A DNA stretch of 64,000 nucleotides, taken from NCBI RefSeq assembly GCF_945859705.1, contig NC_079136.1, positions 121,523,028-121,587,027 on the forward strand, read 5' to 3'. How positions within the stretch are numbered: the first letter of the stretch is position 1; each line of letters starts with the position of its first letter. The notes under the pieces are model-generated. The model worked only from the letters and a program-made list of their open reading frames with translations, was not told the origin of the DNA and did no database searches. The position numbers and the translations under genes were made by a program. The stretch is from Episyrphus balteatus. Its lineage: Eukaryota > Arthropoda > Insecta > Diptera > Syrphidae. Of the stretch, positions 13,701-25,759 are shown in pieces.

Positions 13701-14999
13701 CGTAGTTCAATTGTAATGGATGTCATTCGTGAAGAACAACAACAACAATTGAAGAAACCCGATTCGCCAGATGTCGATGATGATGTCTTTGATCCACCAA
13801 CAACACCATCAACCGATGACGTTTGTCGTAACAGGAAATCTTCATTTTGGATTACAATCGATGATCTCACACTTTCAATGGAAATATGTGAAAATCCCAA
13901 AGATCGTTTGAGTCTTCTGTCGGACATCTTCAGCCAGAAGAGTGCTGAAACAAAAATGGTACATTTTGGAATCGATGATTTGAAGTATTCACCCAAAGAA
14001 GCAGCTGTCAATGAAGATATCAGCAAGAATCTACCAAAAATCGATGGAGTCTCCCATTATTGGTTTGCCAGTGGAGACTTAGCTGTTCCGTTCCAAGGTA
14101 ATTTCATCTCTCCAGACCGAGTCAAGGATATCTTCACCTTTATTCGTGATTCACAAATCAAAGATGGACGTCGTCAACTTTCATTCGGGGTTGACGATGT
14201 TGAATTCTCCAAAATTCCCGATCCGGTTAGTCCTGGACCGAAATTCTCCATTGAAAGCAGTTATAGCATGCTTATAGGATTGAATGGCAAAAGTAATGAT
14301 TGCAATAAATTCACCTGGCCCAGCAGTTCCCGCAATTCGACACCATTTAAAACAAGTGACTTTGATCCATCGGAATTTGACTCGGATAGTTTTGAAGTCA
14401 GTGAAATTGGAAGATTGTCATTTAGCCCTTATGGTGGCAATTACTTTGATATGGCATCGATGCAAAGTGGAGGAGAAAGATCATCAGCGGCTTCATTCGC
14501 ATCGACCGGAAGTCCCGAAATGTTCACCTTTGAATATGAAAACGAACCATTGGATAAGATGTTTGGAAAGAAAAAGACCACATCGCCCACCAGTGACACC
14601 TTTGTTTTAGGAAAATCAGAGAAAAACATCAAAATGCCAAAACCCCTGCCACCAACCGATTCCATGACTGTGGACAAAATGATTGAAACCATTCGTCGTC
14701 AACAACATAAACTACAGAATCTCGAAACTGACATGAAGACCACCTGTACTACCCCAGCTGGATTTACCACAAGTGTTTTGGACAAATACCATGGAAGGCC
14801 TTATGTGAGGAAATTGCACAATATTGTCAGATCAATTCAGATTATTGCCAAGACAGGTTTTGAGAATTGTTCCGCTCAACAGTTGGAGAGTTTTTTGTAT
14901 TTCTTGTCATTGTATGCTGAAACTTGCCTATCATCATGCAGCAATCAAATGAATGTTATTTTGGAACAACTGAGTAAAAATAAGGGCATTCAGGTTTGA
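10770..14999 (+). CDS. Intronless gene: 1,409-residue disordered Ser/Thr-Pro-rich protein
   Basis: One uninterrupted frame of 1,409 codons, unusual in such AT-rich DNA, with a matching promoter upstream and AATAAA downstream. I do not recognise the protein. Most of it is Ser-, Lys-, Glu- and Pro-rich and looks disordered, with many SP/TP sites (for example residues ~375-395 with SPKPTPKPSPR, and ~925-970 with TPVKK and FSPVQ) that would suit proline-directed kinases. Residues 243-266 and 267-290 are a tandem 24-residue repeat: KPxDLNLT, then EW, RYF and RNDL. Three copies of a hydrophobic-DD-hydrophobic motif follow: IDDL (1030-1033), GIDDL (1067-1071) and GVDDV (1140-1144). A short coiled coil (~1302-1324) precedes a C-terminal helical, Cys-containing block (~1338-1409) that looks folded. 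The start is the first ATG after the predicted +1. A cell-cycle or cytoskeletal scaffold is a guess only. Confidence 0.93.
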   Translation: MASSSLIVNTNSFCEEDLTTFLECSERIKKCEERQRDRWLKKAVLTNEEIFEASTIVTDDDLLSSRNDGEQSFLSKSASMEQLMKYFEEDVQVDSDQDVKKPSERSEQNVEGPLPSTGAVKKSFGLTKKTDKDQPMKSPLKNQTFTNIKPSDLKSIRKQSSAPSGSYCKASNNGQLDPKRKFVKLSDLDLIDQNFNKENSPKNDFKSSNEPIPRELNEYNFKSRNLRSILDGKQARANHQYLKPIDLNLTLKEWEDRYFQIIRNDLKPQDLNLTQEEWDKRYFELTRNDLKPVPASRFNKPQEDKPSKWEKSLKPNNNNKKSVKSKVQKIAEMFNGMITQMTKGTDQRFSNELSPEPAMKPPQPKARTKVPPAYRHVATPRSSPKPTPKPSPRLSKRPIKQTGCLIPEEVFTKLSVKDKALLFNKFMKEMSLKNPEFTIDPEEFKSAMEKNQNEDPAVGEVLQEKQETVMNLARELEAKIIFPRQTVSQAALAKPLEKKPTASSIHEIDTKTEEIKEDPVHLSTLTVVLKPSPNKADSTTKAPVIRRKISPTTVVVCPSMKRSNNQISSSIPIEAYAPPKKIRRTRPERSNSRKFTQNPNLEKLFYDWMKERHGFSFSIQSQEEKSPKKEESQEDNTNVEPEENIETDTTLKNDESLESEVIKAEVKVEISTKEEPVDNLSKSVFINQDPSESDSSLLTMPSSKVNTDESQTDQAKESPDADFEFLKPVRPPRKKKTKRATLTWKKDASIVEKLPLSTTDSDSDAKQQLDNHQPPQQKPKKPTNLLTDPTKGKKLIFKDSPSLSAQNSFEVDEAFLDFMNSPRKIRNAYTLTVMSSPSQKTDSILSNKSEAPAKPPRKGKSTKLQQDINESKFEDQGFETASTGYSPARINHKTSATFSVSPMQEKSPLFIKLNAELERRMSEGTQTPTAYSTPVKNNLNSSGCKITPVKKTSWHTVFSPVQSNSGRRRSLADSESRRSSIVMDVIREEQQQQLKKPDSPDVDDDVFDPPTTPSTDDVCRNRKSSFWITIDDLTLSMEICENPKDRLSLLSDIFSQKSAETKMVHFGIDDLKYSPKEAAVNEDISKNLPKIDGVSHYWFASGDLAVPFQGNFISPDRVKDIFTFIRDSQIKDGRRQLSFGVDDVEFSKIPDPVSPGPKFSIESSYSMLIGLNGKSNDCNKFTWPSSSRNSTPFKTSDFDPSEFDSDSFEVSEIGRLSFSPYGGNYFDMASMQSGGERSSAASFASTGSPEMFTFEYENEPLDKMFGKKKTTSPTSDTFVLGKSEKNIKMPKPLPPTDSMTVDKMIETIRRQQHKLQNLETDMKTTCTTPAGFTTSVLDKYHGRPYVRKLHNIVRSIQIIAKTGFENCSAQQLESFLYFLSLYAETCLSSCSNQMNVILEQLSKNKGIQV

Positions 15000-15070
15000 A
15001 GAAGAAGATGGGGCTTGAAATTAAAAGTTGATTTTGTAAAAATTTACTTTAATTTTGTGAATTTCCTGTG

Positions 15071-15076
15071 AATAAA
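15071..15076 (+). terminator. Polyadenylation signal of the intronless gene
   Basis: AATAAA lies 71 bp after the TGA stop and is followed by a T-rich region. Confidence 0.7.
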
Positions 15077-15134
15077 ATTAATTTTACTTGTACAAAAAAA
15101 AAATATTTTTTCTTGTTTTTTGATTTTGTTTTTG

Positions 15135-15465
15135 TGTACAGCGGTTTTTCTTTTTATACAGCGGTTGTGTTCACTCTTCTTTTTTGAGAGAAAATTTAGG
15201 ACTTGAACAAACTTGTCCAATTTTCTACTTTTTTGCTAATCAATTACTTTACAGCGGTTTTTTTTTTTTGTTGAACCCTGTTGCTCAACCATACTTTTGA
15301 AAAAAAAAAAAAAGCATTCTAATTGTTTCATTGTGGCTTGTTGTTTACTTTATTGCTACTCTTCGACTGTACAGCGGCTTTTTTTAAATCATGCATCATC
15401 TTTTTTGATAGATAGTGTTCAATTTCTTTTTATTTACTATAATAGAGCGGTTTTTTTTTTTAACA
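15135..15465 (+). repeat. Recurrent CAGCGG-T-run motif, five occurrences
   Basis: ACAGCGG followed by a T run occurs at about 15138, 15159, 15252 and 15370, with a variant AGAGCGG-T-run near 15446. The sequences between are similar only in being T-rich. They sit just past the cleavage region of the preceding gene. Could be a decayed ~100-bp satellite. Confidence 0.5.
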
Positions 15466-15549
15466 TGCAATCCAAAATTCCATATTAGAATCAGGAACTT
15501 CAAACTATAACTCGAAATCATCAACAGGTAAAAAATAAGAATACAAAAT

Positions 15550-16410
15550 ATTTGAAAGCTGCTGTCAAATTGAGCTTCTTCTATTCAACACTGCCTTTAA
15601 AAACTTCAAAAAGAGATATATTTAGCAAAAGTCCCTCAGCAATGCGGTGGCGAAAAAAATTTTGTATAGCCTTCAATGATTTTAAGTGCATTTTCTATAA
15701 ATATCGTCATAATGAAAATGTGCTACATACTTCGAGGCTTAATTTTTATCACATCTTTAAGGCACATCAAAATAATTTTGCGGAGGCATAATTTAAACTC
15801 TCTGGCCTTGACAAGCGAATTTAAGCGCAAACTCAATAAGATCTTTACTTCTAAACAAATTGTGCTGCATACTTTGAGGCTCTGTTTCCCAACATAAATC
15901 TATTTTAGTATCAAATTATTTTTCTAGAGCCTTCAATGGTTTTAAGAGCATTTTCTACAAATATCGTCATAATAAAAATGTGCTGCACACTTTGAGGAGT
16001 AATTCTCATCAAATCAATCTTAGTTTTTTTTAACCCTCTGTAGCCACACCTCTTTTTTGCGAATTTGGTGTATACTTTTTCATGTCGCTAGAACTTTTTT
16101 TTGTCTCACTATTTTATAGAGAATCATATATGAAATTGATGTAGAATTTTCCGAGGAATTCGAATATTGTATTCACAATTTCAAAAAAAGGTATTTTCAC
16201 CCATATAAAGACACTTTTTTGTGAACACCTTTTATTTTTGTCCTGCAAAATTCGCACCCGTGTGCCGACAGAGGGTTAAGCCACCAAAATAAATTTGGGG
16301 AGGCATAATATAAACTATCTTGCCTTGACAAGCGAATTTTAGTGCAATATCAATAAGATCTTAACATTCTACACAAATTCTGCTGCATACTTTGAGGCTC
16401 TATTTTAATT
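15550..16410 (+). repeat. Direct duplication of about 270 bp (second copy interrupted)
   Basis: The block from about 15667 (AGCCTTCAATGATTTTAAG, CATTTTCTA, AAATATCGTCATAAT, TTGACAAGCGAATTT, GCATACTTTGAGGCTCT) to about 15890 recurs from about 15928 to 16405. The second copy is split by the TTAA-flanked element at 16034-16275. The first copy lacks that element and keeps one TTAA at the same place (near 15761). Confidence 0.75.
16034..16275. mobile_element. piggyBac-type MITE, 242 bp, TTAA target duplication
   Basis: The element starts CCCTCTGTAGCCACAC and ends GTGTGCCGACAGAGGG, inverted repeats of about 16 bp with few mismatches. It is bracketed by TTAA at 16030-16033 and 16276-16279. TTAA duplication with CCC..GGG ends is the signature of piggyBac-superfamily elements. 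No coding capacity, so non-autonomous. The paralogous block at about 15761 is the empty site. Confidence 0.8.
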
Positions 16411-16472
16411 AATCTCTTTTAGATTATTTATTCTTCTTTACTAATTTGTTTCCCTTTTTTCTCACTTTACAG

Positions 16473-19400
16473 CCACCTGAAAATGAACTCCAAAAATCCC
16501 ACGACAATACAACACGTCTCAGTGAACATCAGCTACGAGTACAAGCTTCCCTGCAGCGTCTAAACATACCCGATTGGTTCCGTCAGTACAATTTAAGTTC
16601 ACCAAAATCCCCATCCGATAATAAATCAGTTGGTGGTATTGGTGGCAGTAATTTTACCCGCAAACGTGCATCCGATTCGGGACGATGGACTGGTTTAAAT
16701 TCCAAAACAACATCACTCAGTTCATTGGGTTCACAACGATCCGATCGTAGTCCATTGTTATTGAGTCCATCAGCGCACAGTCATCATGGTGGTCAAACAA
16801 CAACTTTAAGTAGTGTTGCTAATTCAACTGGTGGGGTAGCAGTTGGTCCAAATGTTAGTGGGGGATTCTCAAGATGGTCGACATCATATCTAAATTCAAC
16901 ACAAACCTCACCGAGTGTATCGACGAGGGGCTCGTTTTCACGCGGTGGTCCGGTTAATTCAAGTTTCATATCGGCGACCAGTAGTGCGGGGGCAACGAGG
17001 AGTTCTTTTAGACAACCATATTTGGGTTGGAGAAGTCAAGAGAAGCTATCACAGCCTAGAACTCCGCATGAAAGGTTTTTTTTTATTTTTTTTGCAAAAA
17101 ATGAAATTTGTAATTTGTGTGTGTTTTTGCATACTTTTAGGCTGGCATCATCGTTACTAGCACAGAGGTCGCCAAAACCAGAACAACCTGTTACACCAGA
17201 AATCCAGACGTCCATCAAAGAAGTCACATCGGCCATCGTTCATTATGTTAACGATCAAACGAATCGAACAAATCAAAGAAGTCGATCTGCGAGTCCCAAC
17301 TCAAGGTGAGTCGAAAATTTAATTTTTTTTTTGATTTTTTATTTTTTTGTTGTGGTTTATTATTATTTTTTTTTTATTTTATTTTTTAACGTAGAATGTG
17401 AGCACAAAGAGTCCATAATTAGATTATGAGATTTTATTAGATTTATAGGTAAGATGTTTTAATAATTCTTTTAAAAAATGCATTATGATTGTGTGTTATA
17501 AAAAACTAACAACTGCATGGGACACCTATTCTTATGTCACTTTATACCTTTATAACAGTTCTTCGAAATGGTATGGAAAGCATAACATCTTTGATCGTTA
17601 TTTCGTTAATATAATAAAACAAACCTTTGAAAAATTCAATCATTCTCCAGTGGAGTTGACAGTTCGTGTAGAAAAAATTAGGGAGCGATTTTTTTAAACA
17701 GCATCCCAACTATATTAGAATGACAACATAATGAAACTCTCCTACACCCCTTCTGTCAGAATTGTATTTTGACATTTTCAAAACAAAACAAAAAATATTT
17801 TTTTATAGCATTGAACCCAATTTATTCATTCTCCATTAAATTTAAAGTTGCTACTAAAAAAGGGAAATTTTAAAATTTGTAGAGAGTGAATATATCGGAC
17901 TTAAATCCTATACTCAAATGTATTAAAATAGGTCTGTTCCATATTGTCTTTCAAGTTTTTTTCTAGATAATGTTTCTGACCGACGAAATTCTTGGAACTG
18001 AATTTGCTTTCGTCTGATCTGTCTTGTAAGAAAAACATCACCATTTTGGAAGAACTGTAGAATAGAATTAGACTAAAAATAAATAAATATAACCAAATTC
18101 GCAAGTTTAAGGCTGAGTGTGCAATAGATCTGATTTTTTTTTTAAACCAATAAGGAAATTTCCAATTCTGTCAAAGTCACAAGTGATAACCAATACTTTG
18201 AAAAAATGACAGATATAAAGTTATGATGTGAGATAGTGTGGAAAGACCTCATTGATTTTTTTTTTTTTCGAAAATCTGAAAAAAAAAAAATATTTTTAGA
18301 TCCAAATAACTCAGCAACCAGATCCCCAAGAAAATTTTATTTTTCAGCTTAAAGAGATCTTTTTCAATCGATGAATTTGGAAGAAATTTTTTTTTTTAAT
18401 GTATTTTTTTAGGCAAGGGGTTAACCTTGTTTATTTTTCGAAAATCAAAAATAATAATGTTGATACGGGCTTTTTTGGTCACTTCCTTCTATATACAAAT
18501 AAAAATCTTTATTCTAACTATAAAAATTGTTTAAACTCACATGAAAAATAATAAATTTGTAATTTTTTTTCTACATACAAAAATAGGACTGTTCATTGTG
18601 AACTCGTATCTGTAAACCAAAACTTGTTTCGAGACTTTGATCCGAAAATATGTTTTTTTTTAAGGCAAGAGGTTAACCTGGATTTTTCTCGAAAATTTGA
18701 AAAAAAAAAAACGTTTGTTTGCATAAGTTTATGTTTTTTTCATTGTCAAATCGAGCAAAAAAAAAAACCGGGTTTTCCAAAAACTATGCTATACTTAGTT
18801 AATCAGCTATTGTCCACATTATAGTTTAGGCATTCGGGGGTCCTCTTTTCAAGACTGCCTTTCAAACAAAATAATAAAAAATCTATTACATTTCTTGACA
18901 AAATTCAATTCAATTTCATATATGTAAAAACTATCGTTGAAAACACTAAAAGGAAAAAAAACTTTGTTTAATTTAACCACTTTGGTGGTAATTGTAACAT
19001 TGAATCTGTTTTTTTATATGTTATATTTCTCTTTATATCCAGTACAATCTGTCGATTTTAAATGACTTAAATATGGTATGCTTAAAATTCTATAATCAAC
19101 CTTCAAGTTTCCCTTTCATTCAATTCCCAACAATCAAACTTTTTAAAAAACCTCACTTTAGGGAATAACATGTACATAATTGTACCTAACCTAATTTTTA
19201 CTTACAATTTTCCCCAAAATCAATTTATCTTTGTACATTATATTTAACCTGATTACATTAACATCAAAATGCACACAATTTACCTACATAAGAGCACAAG
19301 AATATAATAAATATTGAACGACAACAAAAAAAAAAAACCAAATGACCCAGATAATAATATGTTAATGTCTACCATTGGTAGTTTAATGTGAAATACCCAA

Positions 19401-22400
19401 ATGATTATATTATTTTATTCCACAAAAATCCTTTTGGAGAGATGCCAATTTTGAAGAGAACCATAATAACCACATTCAACTAAGATAACCTCAAAAAATA
19501 TATAATAAAAAAAAAAAAACGAATTATACTTTTAGGGTCATGATTGTTTATCTATAACTCGGTTTTAATAAAAATGTGTTATTGTTTGTTTTATGTTATT
19601 TTGTTGATGAGGCATTCCAAATCGCGAAATCAATAAATATTTAAGCTTCCCAAAAGTATTTTAAGCCAAAGAACGTATTACGTAGAGGATTTATGATTAG
19701 CGGAAAAAAGTTCCTCCTTTAAAACTACCCTAACTGTAGAGGATAAAATCTCTACACAGATACTTGTAGAGTTTTTTTTATTATTTTTAAACCACCAGCT
19801 TATCAAGTAATCTTAACTTTTGCCAACAAAACTTATATACAATTGTATGTTTAAACTTCTAGTTGGCTTAACCCCACACACACGCAATTTTTTTTTTCAA
19901 TTTATTTAATATTCTCATTTCGAACTTTTTCAACTTCCATGCTGCTGAACTTCTGCTTTTCTATAGTAGGTAGTCAACTTTTTCATTGAACTCTGCACAA
20001 AAAAAAAAACCCTCACCTCTCTCGCTTTATAAGCTTAATATTTGTTCTAATTAACCCACTAACCTCCTTCAGATACTTTTGCAAACATTTCGTTCTCCCT
20101 CTTTCCCTCTCTCTCTTCAACTCTCTCTTTCAGATAATTTCTGACTCATACAAAATCGCGGTATTTCAACTTTAAAATTCTCTCTGTTTTTTAAAGTTCT
20201 ACCATTTCTTCCTTTTTTTACCCATTTCTATACACTATCTAGAGTCCTGGGTGATCCTGAAAATGTCCTTGCCATAGCAGCAGCATTTTATTTGTTGAAA
20301 AAGAAAATATACAACAAATCTCCTGATGTGTCGTCGTGTCTCATCATTTCCATTCACCCACATGAAAACAGGATGCAACACCGCATCCTTTATTCAAATC
20401 TCTACCTTTCCCCGGATTTCTCTCTCTCTCTCTCTGTCTCTCCACGTTACACAAAATCAATAGTACTTTGGAAACATATATTTTTGTTTTCCTTCTTTAC
20501 TGTTAACATATATACTTGTACACGTTGGTACTCATATATGCATCTGCTGGGGGAATGCAGAGCAAGATTACACAAAAAGAACTCTTTCCTTCCTCAGTTT
20601 CCTTCCGGTTTAATGCAACTTCTATAGGATGCTCTAACAAGATGGCAGAACGAGTATAGTTGAATTCTTCTTGTTTGTGTAATAAAGCACGATTTACGTA
20701 ATTGCATCGTGTCGTCGTTGGTCTTCGTTTGCCGTCGCCGTCGTCGTCGTCCTTATCGTTTTATCTACATACGTTTTTTTCAATCATGCAGTGGTGTCGA
20801 AAGTATTAGTGCAGTAATAATAGTAATTTTCGTATTAAATTTAGTACTATTTGTTGAAATAACTTTTTTTGATTAAAAATTTTATGTGAACTGGTTTATC
20901 CATATCGTTTAGCCGATTCTTTATATTTATAAAAGTTCCATTTCGCCCAACCATCCTAGCTGCTATGTTTTCAGTTTGTTATCGAGGTCGATGTTCCCCT
21001 TGTAGTAAAGCCCACAGAGCGCAACGGTGACCCGGAAATCACTCTAAAAATTCTTCAACTGTCATTTTTGCCTAGTACTTGTTTGAGTTTGAGAGATGAC
21101 ACCCGACTTTTTTTTTAGATATAAGAAAATCTCACCTAAAGTCTCATCCATAATTTTAGCTCTCAAATCTCAAATTTTGCTGAAAAGGTAAGTTTTTTTG
21201 AGTTTTTTTAGTATTTGAATAGGGTTGCCGAGTACTTGTTTATGTTTTAGAGATGACAACCGACATTTTCTAGATAAACGAGGCGAGGGTCTCACTTATA
21301 TAATCCGGTGTTAGTCGTTAACTCATTTTCAACATTTCCTTGTTTGATCAAACTACAAATTGTTCCTTAATTAAAGAGTAATCACATAGAAGTTCTCATT
21401 TATAAATGGCAATCCTATAATTATTTTCAGTATCAACTTATCATCCATTTGCAAAGAATTTTTACCTTTAATCTTTTGAGCTTAGTAACTTGACGTTCAC
21501 CTTTTCGACTATAAGTAGTTTACTAAGGGGTTGGGGTCAAAATTCTGCCGGGGTCAAAATTCTGCTTTTCAAAATTCTGTTTTTCATAATTCTGTTTTAC
21601 AAAACTCTGCTTTTAAAAATTCTGCTTTTCATAATTCTGTTTTACAAAACTCTGCCAAAAATTAAAAAAGGGTTTGGAAAATGTTTTAAAGCGCGCGCTT
21701 TGTGTAAAATTTTTGACTCAATTGAGGTGAATAAAAAATTTTAAGCTGTTAAAAATTTAATGGGCTCTGGGACCTGGTTAAATTAAGGTTAAATTTTTTT
21801 CAGATGGTTTTGTTTTGTTTTGGTTTTTTTTTTTTATTAAAAAGAAGTATCATGGCAGAGAAAAATATTAAACAATAAGCCATACAGCTGAAATTTTTTT
21901 ATTCACCTCAATAGTGTCAAAAATTTTACACGGGGTTAACTATTTAACGCAATTCAAACACAGCCTTAGTTACTTATTTTTTTACGTGCTTACTAGTGCT
22001 CACTAATTTTTTATATTAACTTACTTACTTAGGCCGTGTGTGATAGTTATCACCGTGTAATAGTTAACACCGTGTAAAATTTTTGACACTATTGAGGTGA
22101 ATACAAAATTTTCACCAGTTAAAAATTTAATGGGCTCTGGGACCTGGTTAAATTAGGTTAAATTTTTTTTGCAGATGGTTTTGTTTTGTTTGTTTTTTAG
22201 TAAAAAGGAGTTTCATGGCAGAAAAGAAGCAGAGACAAATATTAAACAATAATGTCAAAAATTGTACACGGGGTTAACTATTTAACGCAATTCACACGCG
22301 GCCTTACATCAACTTTTTTGTCATCTTAGGTATCGGTTAAGTAATTTTAATTCATTACTGTCATATTGAATTCCTAAAACGACTACCCTGTGATCTGGTT

Positions 22401-25400
22401 TCAGCCTACGGTCGTTGGTCGAATGTCCTGATTTAAAAAAGTAGGTTCTTTTCGAGCTTTTTTTTTTTTGGTTTAGTTTGGTTTGGTTATTTTTTTTTTT
22501 TTTTTTTTTTTTCTTGTGGTGGGTGAAAAACTGTGGGGCGCGGTTGAATTTTTGTTGATGCAATTTATTTTTTTGAACTCATCTTGCAGCTAAAGGCCAG
22601 CTACTTAAGTTCAGATAGTTTTAAACCGTTGTCGAGTGCAGTTGTTCTCAGGTTTTTTTTCTTTTCTATTTTATTGTTGTTGTAATTGTTTTTTTGCAAA
22701 AAATTAAATGTCCTTTTAAATATAGGAAAGAAAGAAGGAAGGATAAAAGCTTATAATTCAATTTTTTTGGCATGTAAAAAAGGAAAAAGTTACAAAGTCT
22801 CAAAAATCGAATACGCTGCTTTCGGGGTGGGGGCTTTTGTTGTCTCTTAAATTCTCATCTTCTCAAAAAATATTGGTGAAAAATTCTCATTGTTGATGTA
22901 TCCGGAAGTAAGTAGTTTTTTTTCAGAATTAGTTGTGGATCAAGAGCATTTCCGTGTTTTTCATATTATTTTGTTTGCTTACAAATTCGGTGAAAGGAAA
23001 AACGAAGAGAAGGGAGAGTGAAAGTTGTGTAATTTTATGTTTTCTTATTGAAAACATTCATTGTATTTTTTTTTTTGTTACAGGACGTTTTTGAAGATGA
23101 GTAAAAAGTAAATTTAATATAATTATTTTATTGATTTTGAATATTTTGAAAAGTGAGTTTAAAAAAAAATATTCCAAAATGCTCTTTAAATGAATAAAGG
23201 ATTCTAAAAAAGTTAATTTTTTCATTTACTATTCATATCAAAAAAATCTATGTCAATGGACATGGGAATTGTGTGCTTGTATTAGTTGGGATAGATGGCA
23301 TTAATATTAAACAATCTTCTTGTCTGACCCAAAATGGGGTTGAGCATAGTTAATTATTCCCTCTGTTCTTTTTAATTTTCTTTTTTATTACGGAATATAA
23401 ATCTGATGCTCTTTTGAATAGAAAATAAGTGATTTTTGTTTTTTTGTGAAGAGTGTTGTATAGCTATAGATGATGTACCTAGTTTGAAATAAGAAAACGA
23501 ACGCATCTACTGATTTCTTTATTTCTTTTTTAGAATCAAGTGCAAAAGAAGTCATTTCGGGAACTCTTTTTTTAATATTACATATTTATATGTAAAATTG
23601 AATGTTTTTGATTTAAAATTAAATGATTTTTTACGTGTTCGATGTAAAGATTCTAAACTTAATGCAGAATTTTCAATGCTAGACGCAATTTTTCTTTCTA
23701 TTTCTTTTTTATACATTCAACGTGATTTTAAATTAATTTTTATTTTTTAATCATCTTTAAACTAAACAAAAATTCATAAAAATTAGCCTATTTATCAATA
23801 ACTTACAAATTACTTACTGGCCCTATACGGGCACTCTAAGTTATACATTCAACGTGAAGAGTAAAATGTACACTCGCAATTGGCAGTCAAACATTTTATA
23901 ACCAGTGTTTTAAAGTAATCAAAGGATTTCATGCCACTTCAATTTTTGAGTTATGGCAACGTTCCCGAAATGATTCTTTGGGCGAAGCTAATAATTCGTA
24001 CTCGTTGCTTTTAAATTTTTCAGGTTATATGAAATTGAATAAATATTACCTAAGGAGAATATTTTGCCTGAATGTACACTGAGGGAAAAAACGCAACGTA
24101 AAATGTAAAATGTTCAACGTTGATTTAATGTTGAAAAAATTAACATGAAACTTCTTCAAAATAAAATTGAAAAACAACGTAAGAATTTTTTTTTTGGACT
24201 TTTTAGCTTTTCTTGCATTTTATCACTAGTCCAGTGCATTTATGATGTTTGTACCACCCCCAAATTTTGTTTGCTCATTCGATAGAGTATTGGCTGAATA
24301 TCATTACCCCGATTTTTCGCACTCGCGAAATTCACCTTTCGGCCGCCATCTTGGATTTTAGTTTTTGTTGAATATCTCGATTTCTATTTATCCTACATAA
24401 AAGTTGTGTATTCAAGAAACGTAGGCAATTAAATTTCATGTCTTTTATGTTAAGAACATTTTTTCGATATTCTGAATATTAAAAAGTTACATACCAAAAA
24501 AGTAAAAAAAAACGAAAAATATGACAATTTTAAAGATTTGAGCACTTTTTATCAATATTATGAAAAAACGTATTGAGAAAAGATTATTTGCTTTAAAATT
24601 CTCTACAACTCTGCCACACAACTTTTTTTGTATCTCTATAATTAATAAAGTTATTAATACTTTTTTGTTAAAAAATACCCCTTTTTTACGAAATGAAGAG
24701 ACTTAAATATAAAAAAATTGCAGGTCCTGAATTTTCTCTTGTAACATAAAGCTATTTAATACTCACTAATCATTTAAAATTCAAGATTTGGTAAAAAAAA
24801 AAATTAAGAAAAAAATAAAGATAAAAAACACAAACAAAAAAGAGCATTTTTAACAATAAAAAAGTATTCATAACTTGTGTATTTATAGCGATAGAAAATA
24901 AATTTCACGACTGGGGTCGCACGTACTTGCTCTTATGCTTAAAGTAACAATAATGTTAAAGCTTTTTATTCAAGAAATTTAAAATTTCATAAGTAGTATA
25001 AAAAAATTAAATCTGTTTTTATAATTAATTAAACTCCGTTTTAAATTATCTTAAAAAAAAAAAAAATTATGCCATTTTATTTCTTGTATAAAAACGTATT
25101 TTTAGAAAAAAATTTTCGAAAATTGTAGGAGCCGTTTTTAAAAAAAATAATTTTTTATATATAAACATTTTTTAACATTTAAAAAAAAATGTTGGTATGC
25201 CATTTTGAAGAAATAATTAATTTACACATAAAAACTAAATTTCAAAATTTTTCATTGATCCGTTTTCAAAACATTGATTTTTCAAAAAAAAATTTTGAAA
25301 TATTTTTTAAAAAACCAAAAATTCGTTTTTTGAAAATTTTCTAAAATTTTATTATTTTCTTTACTTACACACTTTTGTATAAAAATTTTCATTTAAATCG

Positions 25401-25726
25401 GGTTAATGTTGTACGAGATATTCAGAAACGAAAAAAACCGTTCTATGACAGGTACCATTAATAACGGTACAAAAAATATTTTTTTTATTTCAAAAGTTGG
25501 CTCTTATGTGTAGTACTACACACAAAAATTTTAATCAAAATCGTTAGAGCCGTTTTTGAAAAAAATTAACTTTTCTATTTCCGTTATATGACAGGTACCG
25601 TTAGTTTTGGTCATAAAAAAAAAATTTTAATTTCCCCTCTAGGGAATCACCAAAAACTGCTAACTACCAAGTTTGAAGAAAATCACTTCACTCGTTTAGG
25701 CTGCAGCTCCAGATAGAGACAGACAC

Positions 25727-25759
<33 letters not shown>

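Noticed and set aside
13559..14026. 155-residue minus-strand frame within the intronless gene
   Set aside because: Shadow of the 1,409-codon frame. Ser-rich because the sense strand is Glu/Asp/Ser-rich.
19600..19640. A TTGATGAG..GAAATC stretch that looks like another hammerhead core
   Set aside because: The first core base is U instead of C, no stem II can be formed between the two motifs, and no stem III or NUH triplet is placed correctly.
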